Source: Phallusia mammillata (Eukaryota > Chordata > Ascidiacea > Phlebobranchia > Ascidiidae). Taken from it: a stretch of 64,000 nt of DNA. The position numbers were made by a program, and so were the translations under genes. This document shows, in pieces, positions 35,671 to 57,672 of the stretch. Each line of letters begins with the position of its first letter. Position 1 is the first letter of the stretch. The notes beneath the pieces were generated by a model. That model worked only from the letters and a program-made list of their open reading frames with translations, was not told the origin of the DNA and did not search any database. The stretch covers positions 143,997 through 207,996 of the forward strand of contig QLIY01000036.1 in NCBI GenBank assembly GCA_003260075.1. Reading direction: 5' to 3'.

Positions 35671-36333
35671 TCACCTGCAACTTGTACTTACCATTGCATA
35701 GCATGCAATAAAAGACAATACGTCATGGTTAATCGCCGATCAATCGCGTTTTATTGCGTACCTATTCAGGCCTGTGTGTTTTACCCGACATCTGCACAGA
35801 TTTTGCAGCCCTTCATCAGTATCCAACGGTCAAAAAATGTACACAAAGGACTCACATTCCAAGAACTTTGTTTCTTGGACCAACAGCAATCCATTTCATA
35901 GATGACATACCGATAAACTCAGTAGACAAAACCACACGTTGCATTTTGGAGCTTTGTGTTTGGTTATATAGAACTTTGTACAACTTAGCACTATACAATA
36001 CTTACATGCTTGACAGGAGGTGCCATGCCATACCTGTTTTAACAAAACTGTTTGTATTTCTTGACAATTTGCCTCACTTCGAGTAAAACCGTTGTCTCTT
36101 TGGTATGTGCATTGTAGTTGTTCCATCCTGAAGGATAATTCCAGTTCCAAAACTTACCTTGTACCACACAGGGAAACAACAAATCTAAAAACAACCAAAA
36201 GCTGCCAAACATTTATCGAGCCTGTGTTGATCATTCACTTGGGTTGTGCAAGCACACACCATTTTCCACCAGACAGCTGTAAGTCAAAACTGTCCAAGAT
36301 CTGTCCGAAAACACTCCAGGAGGAAAATAGCAT
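35671..36333 (-). CDS. Lipocalin-like secreted protein (tentative model)
   Basis: Minus-strand exons 36239-36333, 36006-36127, 35856-35973, 35762-35791 and possibly 35671-35674 join in phase to about 122 residues. The start has a short hydrophobic leader (MLFSSWSVFGQ), followed by DSFDLQLSGGKWCVLAQPK, the GxW motif of the lipocalin first strand. Exon 3 has VVLSTEFIGMSSMKWIAVGP, matching the lipocalin 'LsTDY...w' strand F-G region. The next residues, RNKVLGICRVKHTGLNR, resemble strand H and the following helix. Lipocalins are usually 160-190 residues, so the 3' end may continue in exons I did not find. Alternatively the first coding exon may lie upstream, since the frame is open to an acceptor-like ACAG near 36364. 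The ligand is unknown, probably a small hydrophobic molecule. Confidence 0.6.
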
Positions 36334-37566
36334 TGCCAAAATTATTAGAATATTTGGCTTGACCTGTAGGGTATATGCTACAAAAATTTATATGTAGTCA
36401 ATTCATACAAAAAAATTAAAATGTTACATGCAATAGACAGTTGGAGTATATTTGTTATGGATCATTTGCTCTTTGTTACTTACCAGCTCACAGTACCTCA
36501 CTTTGTCATCTCACAATATTTAAATTGACCACAACCAATGCCATTTTAAAGTGTTCAATTGCATTGTATGCATGCTTTTCAACCTCATATTGTTTCCAAA
36601 ACTTGTTTTTCCAGCATCAAAACATTCATCATAGAGACCAACACACTGTAAATACAAATTAAGCTGACACAAAAGTTAAAACTTTTACATCTAGCAGGAT
36701 TTTAGTGCATACTAGTCTAATTAATAATAAGACTACTAAGCAAACAAAAGAAAAAATGCCCCATAACCACAAATAACCAAATTCATAAATGCCTTCAGCA
36801 GAAATAGAACACATTTCTGATTTTAATGTTTACAAATACAAACATATAAACACAGCTTACTTGAAAAAGTAAACCACCACAATATAACATACAGGATATA
36901 GATTTAATCTTACCTGCCGTTTAATCCAAATTCAAGTTTTCAGTAATGTTTAGTATAGGCAGCAAAATACATCATATCCAAGGTTCAACGAAATATGTAT
37001 CTCTATTTTCCTAACGAATGTTTTAAGTTGAGTAAAAGGCACACATTTGTACTTACATTGCGTTGCTCTTAAAAAACAAACCTCCAGTTCTGAAACTTAA
37101 CAAAAAACAAGCAATATATGTTCCGCAGCCGACCGCAATTTTAAGTAAAAGTTCAAGCGAGCCCTCCGAAAACTTGGAACCGAAACTGGCGCGAAAAAAA
37201 CCCTTTCCCTCATCCGTATATATTTTTTCACATACCGATAAGGTTTTAAACCAGATACTTGTTGTTTCTTAAAAACGAAGTAAAAAAGTGGAACCACACT
37301 ACCACGTTGATTCAAACTTTTATTTTGGCGCTGTGATAGAAATTAAAATTCTAATGACAAATCGCCAAATCTACAAAAGTTGTGCAGTGCGCACGGACAT
37401 TAAATGCACTCACAAAACAATAACACCACCATTTGCCTGGAAAACCTGGATGTTCCTGCACCCAATATTTAGTTAAAAAGGCATGAGAAAAACAGTAATA
37501 GTACTCAAAATTGTTTTTAATCGTTATAAACATCACAGTAGACAGGTGCATAAATGACATCCGGAA
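36334..37566. other. Spacer between lipocalin-like and CCDC166 genes
   Basis: No coding exon is supported. Minus-strand donor-like sites (GGCAG|GTAAGA near 36914 and CAAT|GTAAGT near 37036) may belong to non-coding 5' exons of the lipocalin-like gene. The sequence is AT-rich with short ORFs only. Confidence 0.45.
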
Positions 37567-40401
37567 TCAAAACTTGTCTTCTGCACTGGTATTTTCAAGT
37601 TGTTTGACAATTCTCTGCTGTCGTTGTCCACGAAGTCGTCTAATATCTTCACTGTATTGCTTCTCTCTGAGAAGATCTTTACGTTGTTCTTCCAATTCTT
37701 TCCTGTTTCCATGCAAATATAAATAGTTTGCACATAGTAAAAAACATTTATTGGGTGCTATAAGCTTCCGATTGCATAAAGTTGTTGAAATGTTAGACAT
37801 CAAACAGCACCACATACACTACTATTAACGAGAGGCCTGATGCAAGCTTACATTATGTAAGTTTCACTTTTGTGCTGCTATATATCTTAGTCTCTTAGTA
37901 GACACAATTTTTCAGAAAATCCCAACTAATATGCTCATCGACCTGAATAACTATTCACCTGTGTTGATTTAAAATTCTGCTTCTGTTGATTAATTCCAAC
38001 AGCTCAGCACGTAATGCACGATTTTCCACTTTAATGCTCTCTGCATGCTCGCCAAGGCATTTCACGGCTTTCTACAACAGAAAAAAATAAAGATGAAAAA
38101 TAGATTGTTATAAGTTGGTCATTCTTGCTGTTATGTTGTGTTAAGGTAAGGTTTATTTATTCCCCTTCGGTCAAAATGTTTGTGAACACATATTGACTAA
38201 GACTACGTAAAATAAAACAAATAAGTATACAGATTTTTTAGCATGCAGCATATGCCTACTTTATTTGCTTCTCTTGCTAGGTCTTTAATTCGTTCTTCAG
38301 ATTCTTCTGTATACTCTGATTTTTCATGCAAAAACTTTGCTTTTAGTTGTTGAATGGTGTCAGAATGTGTTCCTCTCATACGCAAAACCTCACGTTCAAG
38401 CTGCTTAATGCGCTTTAGCTGATCTTCACGGAGGTCCTAAATGAAACTAAATTGAGTGACAAAAAGTTTTTTTCCAATGACAATACATCAAAGTAAAGAA
38501 TACTGCACTACACATAGGTGGATGCACTTTTAGACGATATTCACGGAGTAATCACTATGTGCAGAAAAATATGGAGTAGATGCAATTTTCAAAATTTACT
38601 TCATAAGATTTCACCTACCCGATACTCTGCCAGATCTTGATACTCCTTTTTGGCTTTAGTTAACAAATTTTCTTTTTCCAACAAACTTGCTTTTAGAGCT
38701 GAATAAAAACAGAAGAAATATATTAAAGTCATATCACCTTATTGCATGTACAATACATCCCACAACCTATAGATCAGGGGTGGCCAGACCTGCTTCATGC
38801 TCGAGCCGCATATCACAAAACTTAGTTTAAAAAGAGCCGCAAGACAAAAAATCAAAAACGAATTTATTCACTCACAATGAAGTCTACGCTATCAAATAAT
38901 GATTGTTGTGTGGTGATGCTGTGTGTCTCCACCTGGGCTGCAAGGTGTTTGAAATTAGGCTGATATGATGGGAAAGTTTTTGTGTTTAGCTTCGTAATGA
39001 CGTTTCAAGTTACTAGTTTTGTAATAATTGAGCGAAACTGGACAAATAAGACACACAGGTTTACCTCCATTAATAATGAATGCAAACTCCTCCTCCCATT
39101 CTGTTTAAAAAGTTATATTTTCCTGTTTATCTTTCTTTTTTTGCAGTTATTTCTCAACAACGTTTTTTTTTGGCTAAACTTTGCAGTTATTGAATGTGCA
39201 ACATTAAAGAGCCGCAATCAAAGGCTCAAAGAGCCGCATGCGGCTCGAGAGCCGCAGTTTGGCCACCCCTGCTATAGATTTTGAGCCACTGAATTGGATA
39301 ACACCCATAACAGCATATAATTCATACCAGATTTCTTTTCTTCATAATCGGTAAGCATGAGTTGTTTCTGTCGATTAATCTTTTCTAGTTCTCTCTGATT
39401 TTGGTCACTGAGAGATATGATTGTGGTTTGGCGCTTGTGGGTTTTCTTTGCCATGTAAGACATGTACTCATGCTGTAAAAAAATTAACTTTAAAACTGCC
39501 CAACAAACTTTAACTAGTTAGTACGTAAGATTGCTTACACTCTCCACTCTGGTTTGTTGCGCTTCTGTTTGCAAGAACTCATTTTCTTTCCGCCTGTGTT
39601 TTATTGCAATATTAAGGAATACAAAAAAACACATCATACATCGCATTTAATGTTTTTGCTTTACATAGTACTAGATGCTAGGTCAAGTTGTGGCTTGTAC
39701 TTTTTACCTAAATGATAAATGTACATGAAATAATATATGGTGAACATAAAGGTACCATTCAAATTACTTCTCTACATAAACAAAGGAATTAGCATGTAAC
39801 ACAGGTATGATTGATAGTATTGATTAACTATTGTTTATCAAACTCCAGCAAAACAAGGGTGGTAAAATCAGATGTAAACATTTAACTGTACGAAGGATAC
39901 AATTCATCAACTTCCTTCTTGTGTCGTGCCAAGTCATTAGTCAAAGTATCCAATCTAAAAACAGGTTAACCAAAATTTGATTACATACTCACATTACAAA
40001 GTCAATAAGTTTATAACCTTTGGGTAAACGTATCAAACAAACATAAAAAAATTGTAATTGCTTTCACAAACACAATTTTACACTTCAAATACTGAAGCCT
40101 GTTTTGCACTTTTACTTTTTTAATTATTTTCCTAATTTGATCTTTATGTGTTCTTAGGCTTTGCTCGGCCCACATGATTTCACAATTCCAGTCAATGTTT
40201 TGGCTTATAATTTATATATAGCTGAAGATTAGCTCTTTCTAATACTTACTCCTTTTGTAGTAAAACTTCACGATCAGTTGGACCCATTGTGTCTTCAATT
40301 TGAATCGTCTCTTCTCCACCTTCAGGTGCATCAGCACCCGCTTTACCTCCCTCTGCTGCTTTCTTCTTACCCTTCTTGCCCTTCTTCTTTTTCGGAGGCA
40401 T
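37567..40401 (-). CDS. Coiled-coil protein, CCDC166-like (DUF4515 family)
   Basis: Eight minus-strand exons keep phase: 40250-40401, 39901-39954, 39539-39593, 39328-39472, 38619-38698, 38260-38436, 37959-38071 and 37567-37702 (303 residues). The start is MPPKKKKGKKGKKKA, a very basic N-terminus, then an acidic stretch. The rest is almost continuous heptad-rich helix, including EYMSYMAKKTHKRQ, QLKRIKQLEREVLRMRGTHS, FLHEKSEYTEESEERIKDLA and the ending RKELEEQRKDLL. The order of these blocks matches vertebrate CCDC166 and its DUF4515 relatives, several of which are ciliary or basal-body proteins. The function of CCDC166 itself is not well established. Intron 4 holds a hAT MITE (38775-39271). The gene is divergent from ADPGK, with 1.3 kb between the start codons. 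Confidence 0.82.
38775..39271. mobile_element. hAT-type MITE (497 bp) with perfect 8-bp target duplication
   Basis: Ends are CAGGGGTGGCCAGACCTG and, inverted, CAGTTTGGCCACCCCTG. Flanking direct repeats CTATAGAT are perfect (38767-38774 and 39272-39279). Subterminal GAGCCGCA motifs occur in both orientations near the ends. The interior has no transposase-like frame. It sits in intron 4 of the CCDC166-like gene without touching splice sites. Confidence 0.88.
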
Positions 40402-41706
40402 ATTTGTAAAAAAATGTTTAGTTAAAAAGTAAAGTCTAAATGCAAACAGTACCACCAATGTTCGATTAAATTGCACCATTTCATTCATCTATCTATATTA
40501 CGTCTCTATATTGTATTACTGATGAAACTATCCCAAATGTAAATCCCAAATGTATACGTTGAATAAGGTATCATAAAAAGGAACATAGTAAACAAAGCTA
40601 TCAAACTTAGTGGGCCAGGAACAAAAAAATTGGCTCATCAGCACAGAAGGTACAGGTCCTTCCTTGACAGAGATGATACTTTTTTTCGTCAAAGCCTAAT
40701 ATCAATCCAATCTAGTGGGTTGCCAGTTGCCTTAAGCGGCACTTTACTAACTCTTGCACTGTGTCTAATTTTGGCACTTTAACTGCTTGTAATACGTAAA
40801 ATTATAACTATCACCTTTCTAGTACCATCTGACCAAACACAACTTTGGAAACATAATAATTTGATGCTCAAAATCATCTTAACTCCATCACTATAATTGC
40901 ATATTTATTCTAAAGCTTAAATATTAGCTCTTATCTAAACTTTTATTACAGCTATCTTAAATTTACCTTCTGCCGAAATGATGGTTGTGGTGCTGAAAAA
41001 ACTTTGTTCTGTTTAAAAACTGTGGTAATAAACTTTTTGTCCTTTTTTTAGCTTGTCTGGAAATGAGGTAAAACGTAAGGGGCTTCACCTGTTATCATGA
41101 CAACCGGAGTAACGTAAATGTAGCTGTTGTCGAGTTTTTGATCTATGGGTGAATTCATTTAGGTTAGGTAAACAGCTTCTCTTAAGTTGCTAATGTGTTA
41201 AAGAGTGCACAAAAAGCATTGATGGCAATGCTTTTTTCGTTGGGTTGGAACCAAGGACGATCGTATACCGATGATGGTTTTTAATGGACGGTTTGGAGCC
41301 ATGGACCATTCGTTCAAGTTTCTGACCCAACAAGCACTGATACTGTGCATTGTATTTTGTGCATTTTCGTGACTAATTGACATCGAAATTAGAGCAAGTA
41401 AGATGGATGTGTTTTGTGTCCGCGGCCAGTCAACTGCACGATTTCCGACAATTCTTTTTTTGTTCATTTCCTATCCAGCTTGTTGGAAAACGCGTGTTAG
41501 ATTACGCTTTCAAATACTGCCTAAAGAATTTTGCTTCGTGAAAAATGTAAATAAACCCGGTATTAAACTTTCTAAAACGCAAAATCGGGCGTAAAATAGA
41601 ATGGAAATGTGTATAACAATGGATGAGTTTATGTTTAATGTTAGGGTCAATTAAGTACTTAAGTAACGTAATAGCTTTTGGATTGTTTCCCACAGTGCAG
41701 TGCACA
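40402..41706. other. Divergent promoter region, CCDC166-like / ADPGK
   Basis: No supported exon. The two genes are transcribed away from each other, so both promoters should lie here. A 63-residue plus-strand frame (41403-41594) and an antisense 116-residue frame (41502-41852) have no motif. The real ADPGK start overlaps the latter, which marks it as a shadow. Confidence 0.5.
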
Positions 41707-44462
41707 ATGGGTTTAACTGTAGCTAAATTCGGAGGCATTGTCGTTCTTCTTGCCATATTGTATTCTGTAACTAACAAAAAACAACATGGCGTAAATGAGA
41801 AATTACCTAGTATTCTCCAGTCGCTTAAAACAGCGGAAAAGGAGGTAAGCATAAAACTATCTCTAAAAACTTAATTGTTGCAATTTGTTTTGTCATTGTT
41901 ACGTCATTTTATGACATAACACGCTAGAAAGTCAAAGAAACATTTGAATTAAGCAGCAAGAACTTGGGTCACACAAATAGCCACAAACGTCATAAACACT
42001 CGGAACCCGCATCCCTTTAATATTTAGTTATGAAAATCAAGCGCATTTGTCCAATCAGTATCTCTAGGTGAATGGTCTCGTGTTTTTTAGGTGAGCGTCT
42101 TAAACACGCGAATTCGTAGCATTTGGTTTGCAAGCAATGTTTCATGCATCGCTAGAACTGCTAGCTTAGCTCCATTATCGGTACCAAGTCAAGTGTAACT
42201 GACCACTTCTTCTTTCGAGTTAAAGTCTTTTTCTCTTATTTTTTAAATAAGGCTGCCTCGTCTTCAGTATGTATACAATGTAAGAGTTTCGACTAATCGG
42301 ACTCCGTCCCCACTGTGCATTTCGCGTTTACGTAGTAGATCGGTGCCTTTCATGTCTATATTTGCATATACTCGATGCTTTAACCAGTCTTTTGCTAAAT
42401 ACATTTCTACCCATATAAAATGCTGTGGCATTGTACTTTACTGCAGGATAGGCATCCCAACAAAATAGAACTCACGTGCGTCCTTTATGGCTATCGTGTG
42501 AAATAAATGAGACTCAATTACTAGTTAATATTCGAAACATTAGGTTCATGAAGGCAAAAGGCGCAACAGTTATGTTTTAAGTTTCGACTCAGTAGCAACA
42601 CGACACATACAGCCCGCAAACACTTCTTTTCTTATAGCCTTAAATGTTTGTAAAAGATAAAACCGGTATAAATGACAACATGTTTCTAACTTTAAACGTA
42701 AGCATAAACGCGTGATTTGGTTAAAACATATTTTAGCCTTAATAACATGCACTGATTCTTTTCAGTTTAAGCTTGCCTCACCACCCAGGATTGCACTAGG
42801 ATTCGCTGCATGTGTGGACATATTTGTCGATGCAGCGGCGTTTTTGGAAGCCGCCAAGATTCCCCTTCCCGAGTCACCTAAACATCACATATCAACAGCA
42901 ACACTTGAAGAGTTGTCGGAAATCTTTGCCTACGTTTACACAGAAGGAGCTGCCGCCACAAGGCCAATGTCCAACCTTACGCTTTACCAGGAGTTGATCG
43001 CAATCGCAGAGGTTGTACCAGGTGCCAGGGTTTCTCTGGGATGCGTAGCACCCGTAATGGGCAATATGTTGGCCAAAGAAGGAGCTAAAGTGTTGATTGG
43101 TGCGGACATTGATTCCAAGTATAAAAGTTTTCTCAGGCCAGGCGTGAGTGTCGTTGGCGATACTGATGGCCATAACATCGACGTTCACATTATCATGGAA
43201 TACAAGACGGGTGACAAATGGGGGAAGTACCAAGCAGTCAGAGCCAATAGATACGCCATTCATGCTGACCATATTATGCCACATGTCTACGGAGTGGAAC
43301 CGCTGTGGAAAGCGTACAAGGAGTTTAAGCCAGATTTGGTGGTTGTTGGCGACATTCACGCCATGGACAACTTTCCATTTAAGTAGGTGTTCGCAGGGCT
43401 CACAAAAGTATTGTTTATATACGTTCGGCCTTAAAGTGTGCTATTTTGAATAAGGCTAAGTAAAAACCACGCTGTTACAGTTTGCAATATGTACGGTAGG
43501 GGTTGTGAGACATGTTCTCGGAACATAAGTTTTAAGCGTTGCCCGGAAATTGTGGATGTAATCAACTTACAGGAAACAGTTTGAAATACGATTAAAATTT
43601 CATACTAAAGTAAGTGGGGCTTTTTCTGTCCATATACTTACTCGTCTTTATTTTCGTTTACCCCAAAACTGCTATAAAAACTGTACTTTTAAATATAATG
43701 GCAAAAATTCCCCTTTAGTGCCAGAGAATCTTGTCACCACAACGGTTGCCACGTTAACAATTTTGTTTTATTGAATTTAGGCCTGGTGTGCGCAAAGCGA
43801 GACTGGGATCTGTGAAATCGTTTTTGGCTGAAACTGCAAGTGAAGGCATTCTTAACCACTTTGAATTTGCATCTTTTGTGGATCGAGAATTGCTTGAAGA
43901 CATAAAAGAGAACATCTTACCCCACGTTCATTCAATGGGCATGAATGAACAAGAATTGCCGAATATGTTGAGCATGGTTCGTTTTGGAAAAGTTACCCAA
44001 GTATCGGACGCATACCCTGAAAGTGCCCAAGTTCTTGACCAGTTGCGTATGACCTACCAGTTAATAAGGCAAAAATACGGAATTCTTTCCCGTATTCATG
44101 TCCATACCTTGGCCTTTCAAGCTATTCTGACCAGAAAACAATCACCATGGCGATATAGCAGAGCCGCAGCTGCCCACGCGTCGCTCACTGCTACGAGATA
44201 CGTTTCTGGAAACGACCAGATTCAAATTGAAACTTCAAAACTGCTGATGAACAACACATTTTTCACGTCCTTAAACGCCGACAAGGCAAGACGCATTGAC
44301 CTGCACCAATCAGAATCCGCCACGTGTTGGGAAGAGATTATAGACGACGATAAGGTTTTGATATGTGTTGCCCCAAATCTAGTTTGCACAAAGGTAAAGC
44401 AAACATGTGGAGCTGGCGACCACATATCTGCCGCTGGTTTAATGTATCAAATCCCGGTGTAA
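41707..44462 (+). CDS. ADP-dependent glucokinase
   Basis: Catalyses phosphorylation of glucose using ADP rather than ATP (EC 2.7.1.147). The animal enzyme is ER-associated. Three exons, 41707-41844, 42766-43382 and 43781-44462, close in phase to 478 residues, near the usual ~490-500. The start MGLTVAKFGG is followed by a hydrophobic N-terminal segment (VVLLAILYSV), expected for ER targeting. Exon 2 has PRIALGFAACVDIFVDA, the sugar-kinase-type N-terminal core, and VSLGCVAPVMGNMLAKEGAK. Exon 3 has NHFEFASF, MNEQELPNML and the C-terminal TCGAGDHISAAGL, whose GAGD holds the catalytic Asp. An in-frame Met at 41623 exists, but the 41707 Met best fits the leader. Two AATAAA signals follow (44539 and 44872). 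Confidence 0.92.
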
Positions 44463-45179
44463 AAACTCTGTTGAGGCAGAAGTGAGATTGTCAATGCTCC
44501 TATCAATCTGCTTGAATTAAATACATAGATACGGTTTAAATAAAAGCATTGAGACTGTGTGTGCTGTTTTAAACTATTTTATGTTATTCGGATTTCGTTT
44601 TATTCTCATGTTATTCGGATTTCGTGTCTTGTTGTCTTGTACACAGATCAAGAAAGATTTTTTATACTGTTTGTCATTGAACACTTCTGACAAAAAATCT
44701 GAACCAGAAAGCTTTTTGTCCTGCTGTGGTTTAAAATATGGTGCTGTACAGTTTTATAAATTTATAATAGGTTACGTGTCCATATGAATCAAAATGGAAA
44801 ATACACGTTTCGTTATGGTTTGTTGAATTGCGACCTTCTACTTTTCCTTCAGTTTATGAGACATGTGTGCAAATAAAAGAAACTAATACCAACTAATTTG
44901 TCAAAACATCTTTGTTTTATATTTCAGCAGTCGTCGTCTACAGACAGCAAGGTTTTAGGGGTACCGGTAACCGAAGTGTTTTTAATCTTACGTGGCTTTA
45001 ACTTTTGTGGTCATGCATGAGCAATGAAGCAAGAAATATGGTGATTTCCCCTGTGTTTGGGAGCTGTTTAAAACTCACGAAAATGTTTGGATTTTAGTCA
45101 AGTTGCCTCTATTTAACCGATGATTGTCGTGAAGTATATATAAATTTGTAAATATTAGGAAAGCAACTTCAAATTCAAG
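44463..45179. other. ADPGK 3' UTR and SEL1L promoter region
   Basis: No exon is supported. AATAAA signals at 44539-44544 and 44872-44877 are candidate polyadenylation sites for ADPGK. The duplicated word ATGTTATTCGGATTTCGT occurs at about 44580 and 44609. The SEL1L start codon is at 45180, so its promoter should lie in the last few hundred bases. Confidence 0.55.
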
Positions 45180-56101
<10,922 letters not shown>

Positions 56102-57672
56102 CGTCACTGCACGGTTGACGTCATGGCACTCTTTTGTTTGCAAATGCATTGCCTGCAGCACCGTTTGTAACTTATGCTTTTTTAATGTTTGGATATGCCT
56201 GGTGGTTTTCCCTATAAGTGCTGCGGGCTGTTGGCTATTTTTTTTTTCTTTGGAGAAATTGGTAAGGGTTTTGACACACGTTTTTGCACGACTGTTGCCT
56301 TTTCAGCGGCGCTTGATAGTTCTATATGCTGCAGTGTCTATGTTGTTTGATTTACAATCCCTTTACCACTGTCTCAAAATCCAATAACCAGAACGTGCGG
56401 CCCTCGTGGCACTTCTGCTAAGACATCTGCTGCTTGAACAAATTACAATGCATTACAAACCTCATGTGCAACGTGTTAATAGTCTTCATGCAAATTGCGA
56501 TATTTTTGTAAGGTGGTAAATGCTGCAAACCGTTTAAAGCAATAACTTGTGCGTCTTTGTAAGTAATGTTTTTCACTGAAAAGGTGATTTTTAGACTTAA
56601 ATAACAACTGCAGTGAGTATGTGCCTTGGTTTGTTTCAGGCCACAACTTGTCAATATGTAGATAGATAGTTTTATCTTTACTTCTGCTTGTGTGTTTTTG
56701 TCAACAATTTTTCTATATCTTGTGATGGTTATAACAGTGAAGGACTGTCTGACAGTCTGTGTTCTCCACGTGCTGCTAATTTTGGTGAACTGATTGCTTT
56801 AACTAAATCAAAAGCATTCATATTTATCTATGGCCTAGCCGAGGTAAAATATTCTAAACATCAATCAAAAATATCGATTCGACATTCGATGGCATTCGCA
56901 TTTTTTGTGCAATTTTGTTTTAATTGAATCTATTCTGCAAAAACCTTCACCCAAAATGAACACAATAGAAATCGCATGTGTGCGAATAGAAATCGTATAT
57001 GCATGCGCCGATATGGGACAATTACTTGTGGTTTCGTTTCGCTTTGCTGACTTTATTTTTTGGGAAAATAAAGCCAAACAGGATTCATGATTTCTCAAAA
57101 CGAATGCCGTTTACGGACTTGTATGAGCACCCCAAAAAATGTGAAAGAAAGTAGTTTGCTTCTGCAAAACTATCTTAAAACTATGTGTGCTATCCAATTC
57201 TGCTTCGTTTTGTCTGCTAATGGGTTGGATTGTGGTTATGGTCCTACTATTTTTAAGTTAGGTTGTTGTATTTTACATTACTTCTCCAAAGTTGAAAAGT
57301 TACTTCTTAATAACATTTTTTTTGAAACGCTATTTAATATACGGATTCATACGTTTGATGATAAGTTTTTCTGTTCATAAGTTTGATGATAAAAATAACG
57401 GCCCAAATAGACCTTAAAAGCGAAATGCTTCATTGTTCGAACGTTTTCGGCAAATGTCATAATCAGTGTTATAAAGGGCCACATCAGTTACACCCGTTCA
57501 TAACCATTTGAGTCAATAAAGCATGTAGCTTTTTACGTATTTATGGGCCGTTATTTTCATCATTAAAGAAAAATTCTTCCTGATTGAAAAGCAAAAAATA
57601 CTGATTCTTTATTACGCAGCGTAATAAGACCTACATGCCGTACATGAAATCGCAAAAATTGTAAAAAAGACA
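56102..57672. other. Convergent 3' region between SEL1L and the ZP gene
   Basis: The two genes converge here. It holds the SEL1L 3' UTR from 56102 and the 3' UTR of the minus-strand ZP gene. Several 60-97 residue ORFs (for example 56115-56387, 57087-57380) have no motif or splice support. A short inverted-repeat element lies at 57387-57562. Confidence 0.5.
57387..57562. mobile_element. 176-bp MITE with 19-bp terminal inverted repeats
   Basis: The left end at 57387-57405 reads TGATAAAAATAACGGCCCA and the right end at 57544-57562 is its inverse with one mismatch (TGATGAAAATAACGGCCCA). There is no coding capacity. The superfamily is not clear because I cannot fix the target-site duplication. 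Confidence 0.6.

Noticed and set aside
42892..43359. 155-residue antisense open frame
   Set aside because: It lies opposite the conserved ADPGK exon and has no motif; long shadows are expected opposite coding sequence.
56115..57380. Several 75-97 residue ORFs after SEL1L
   Set aside because: They lie in the 3' UTR or convergent spacer, have low-complexity hydrophobic composition and no family signature.
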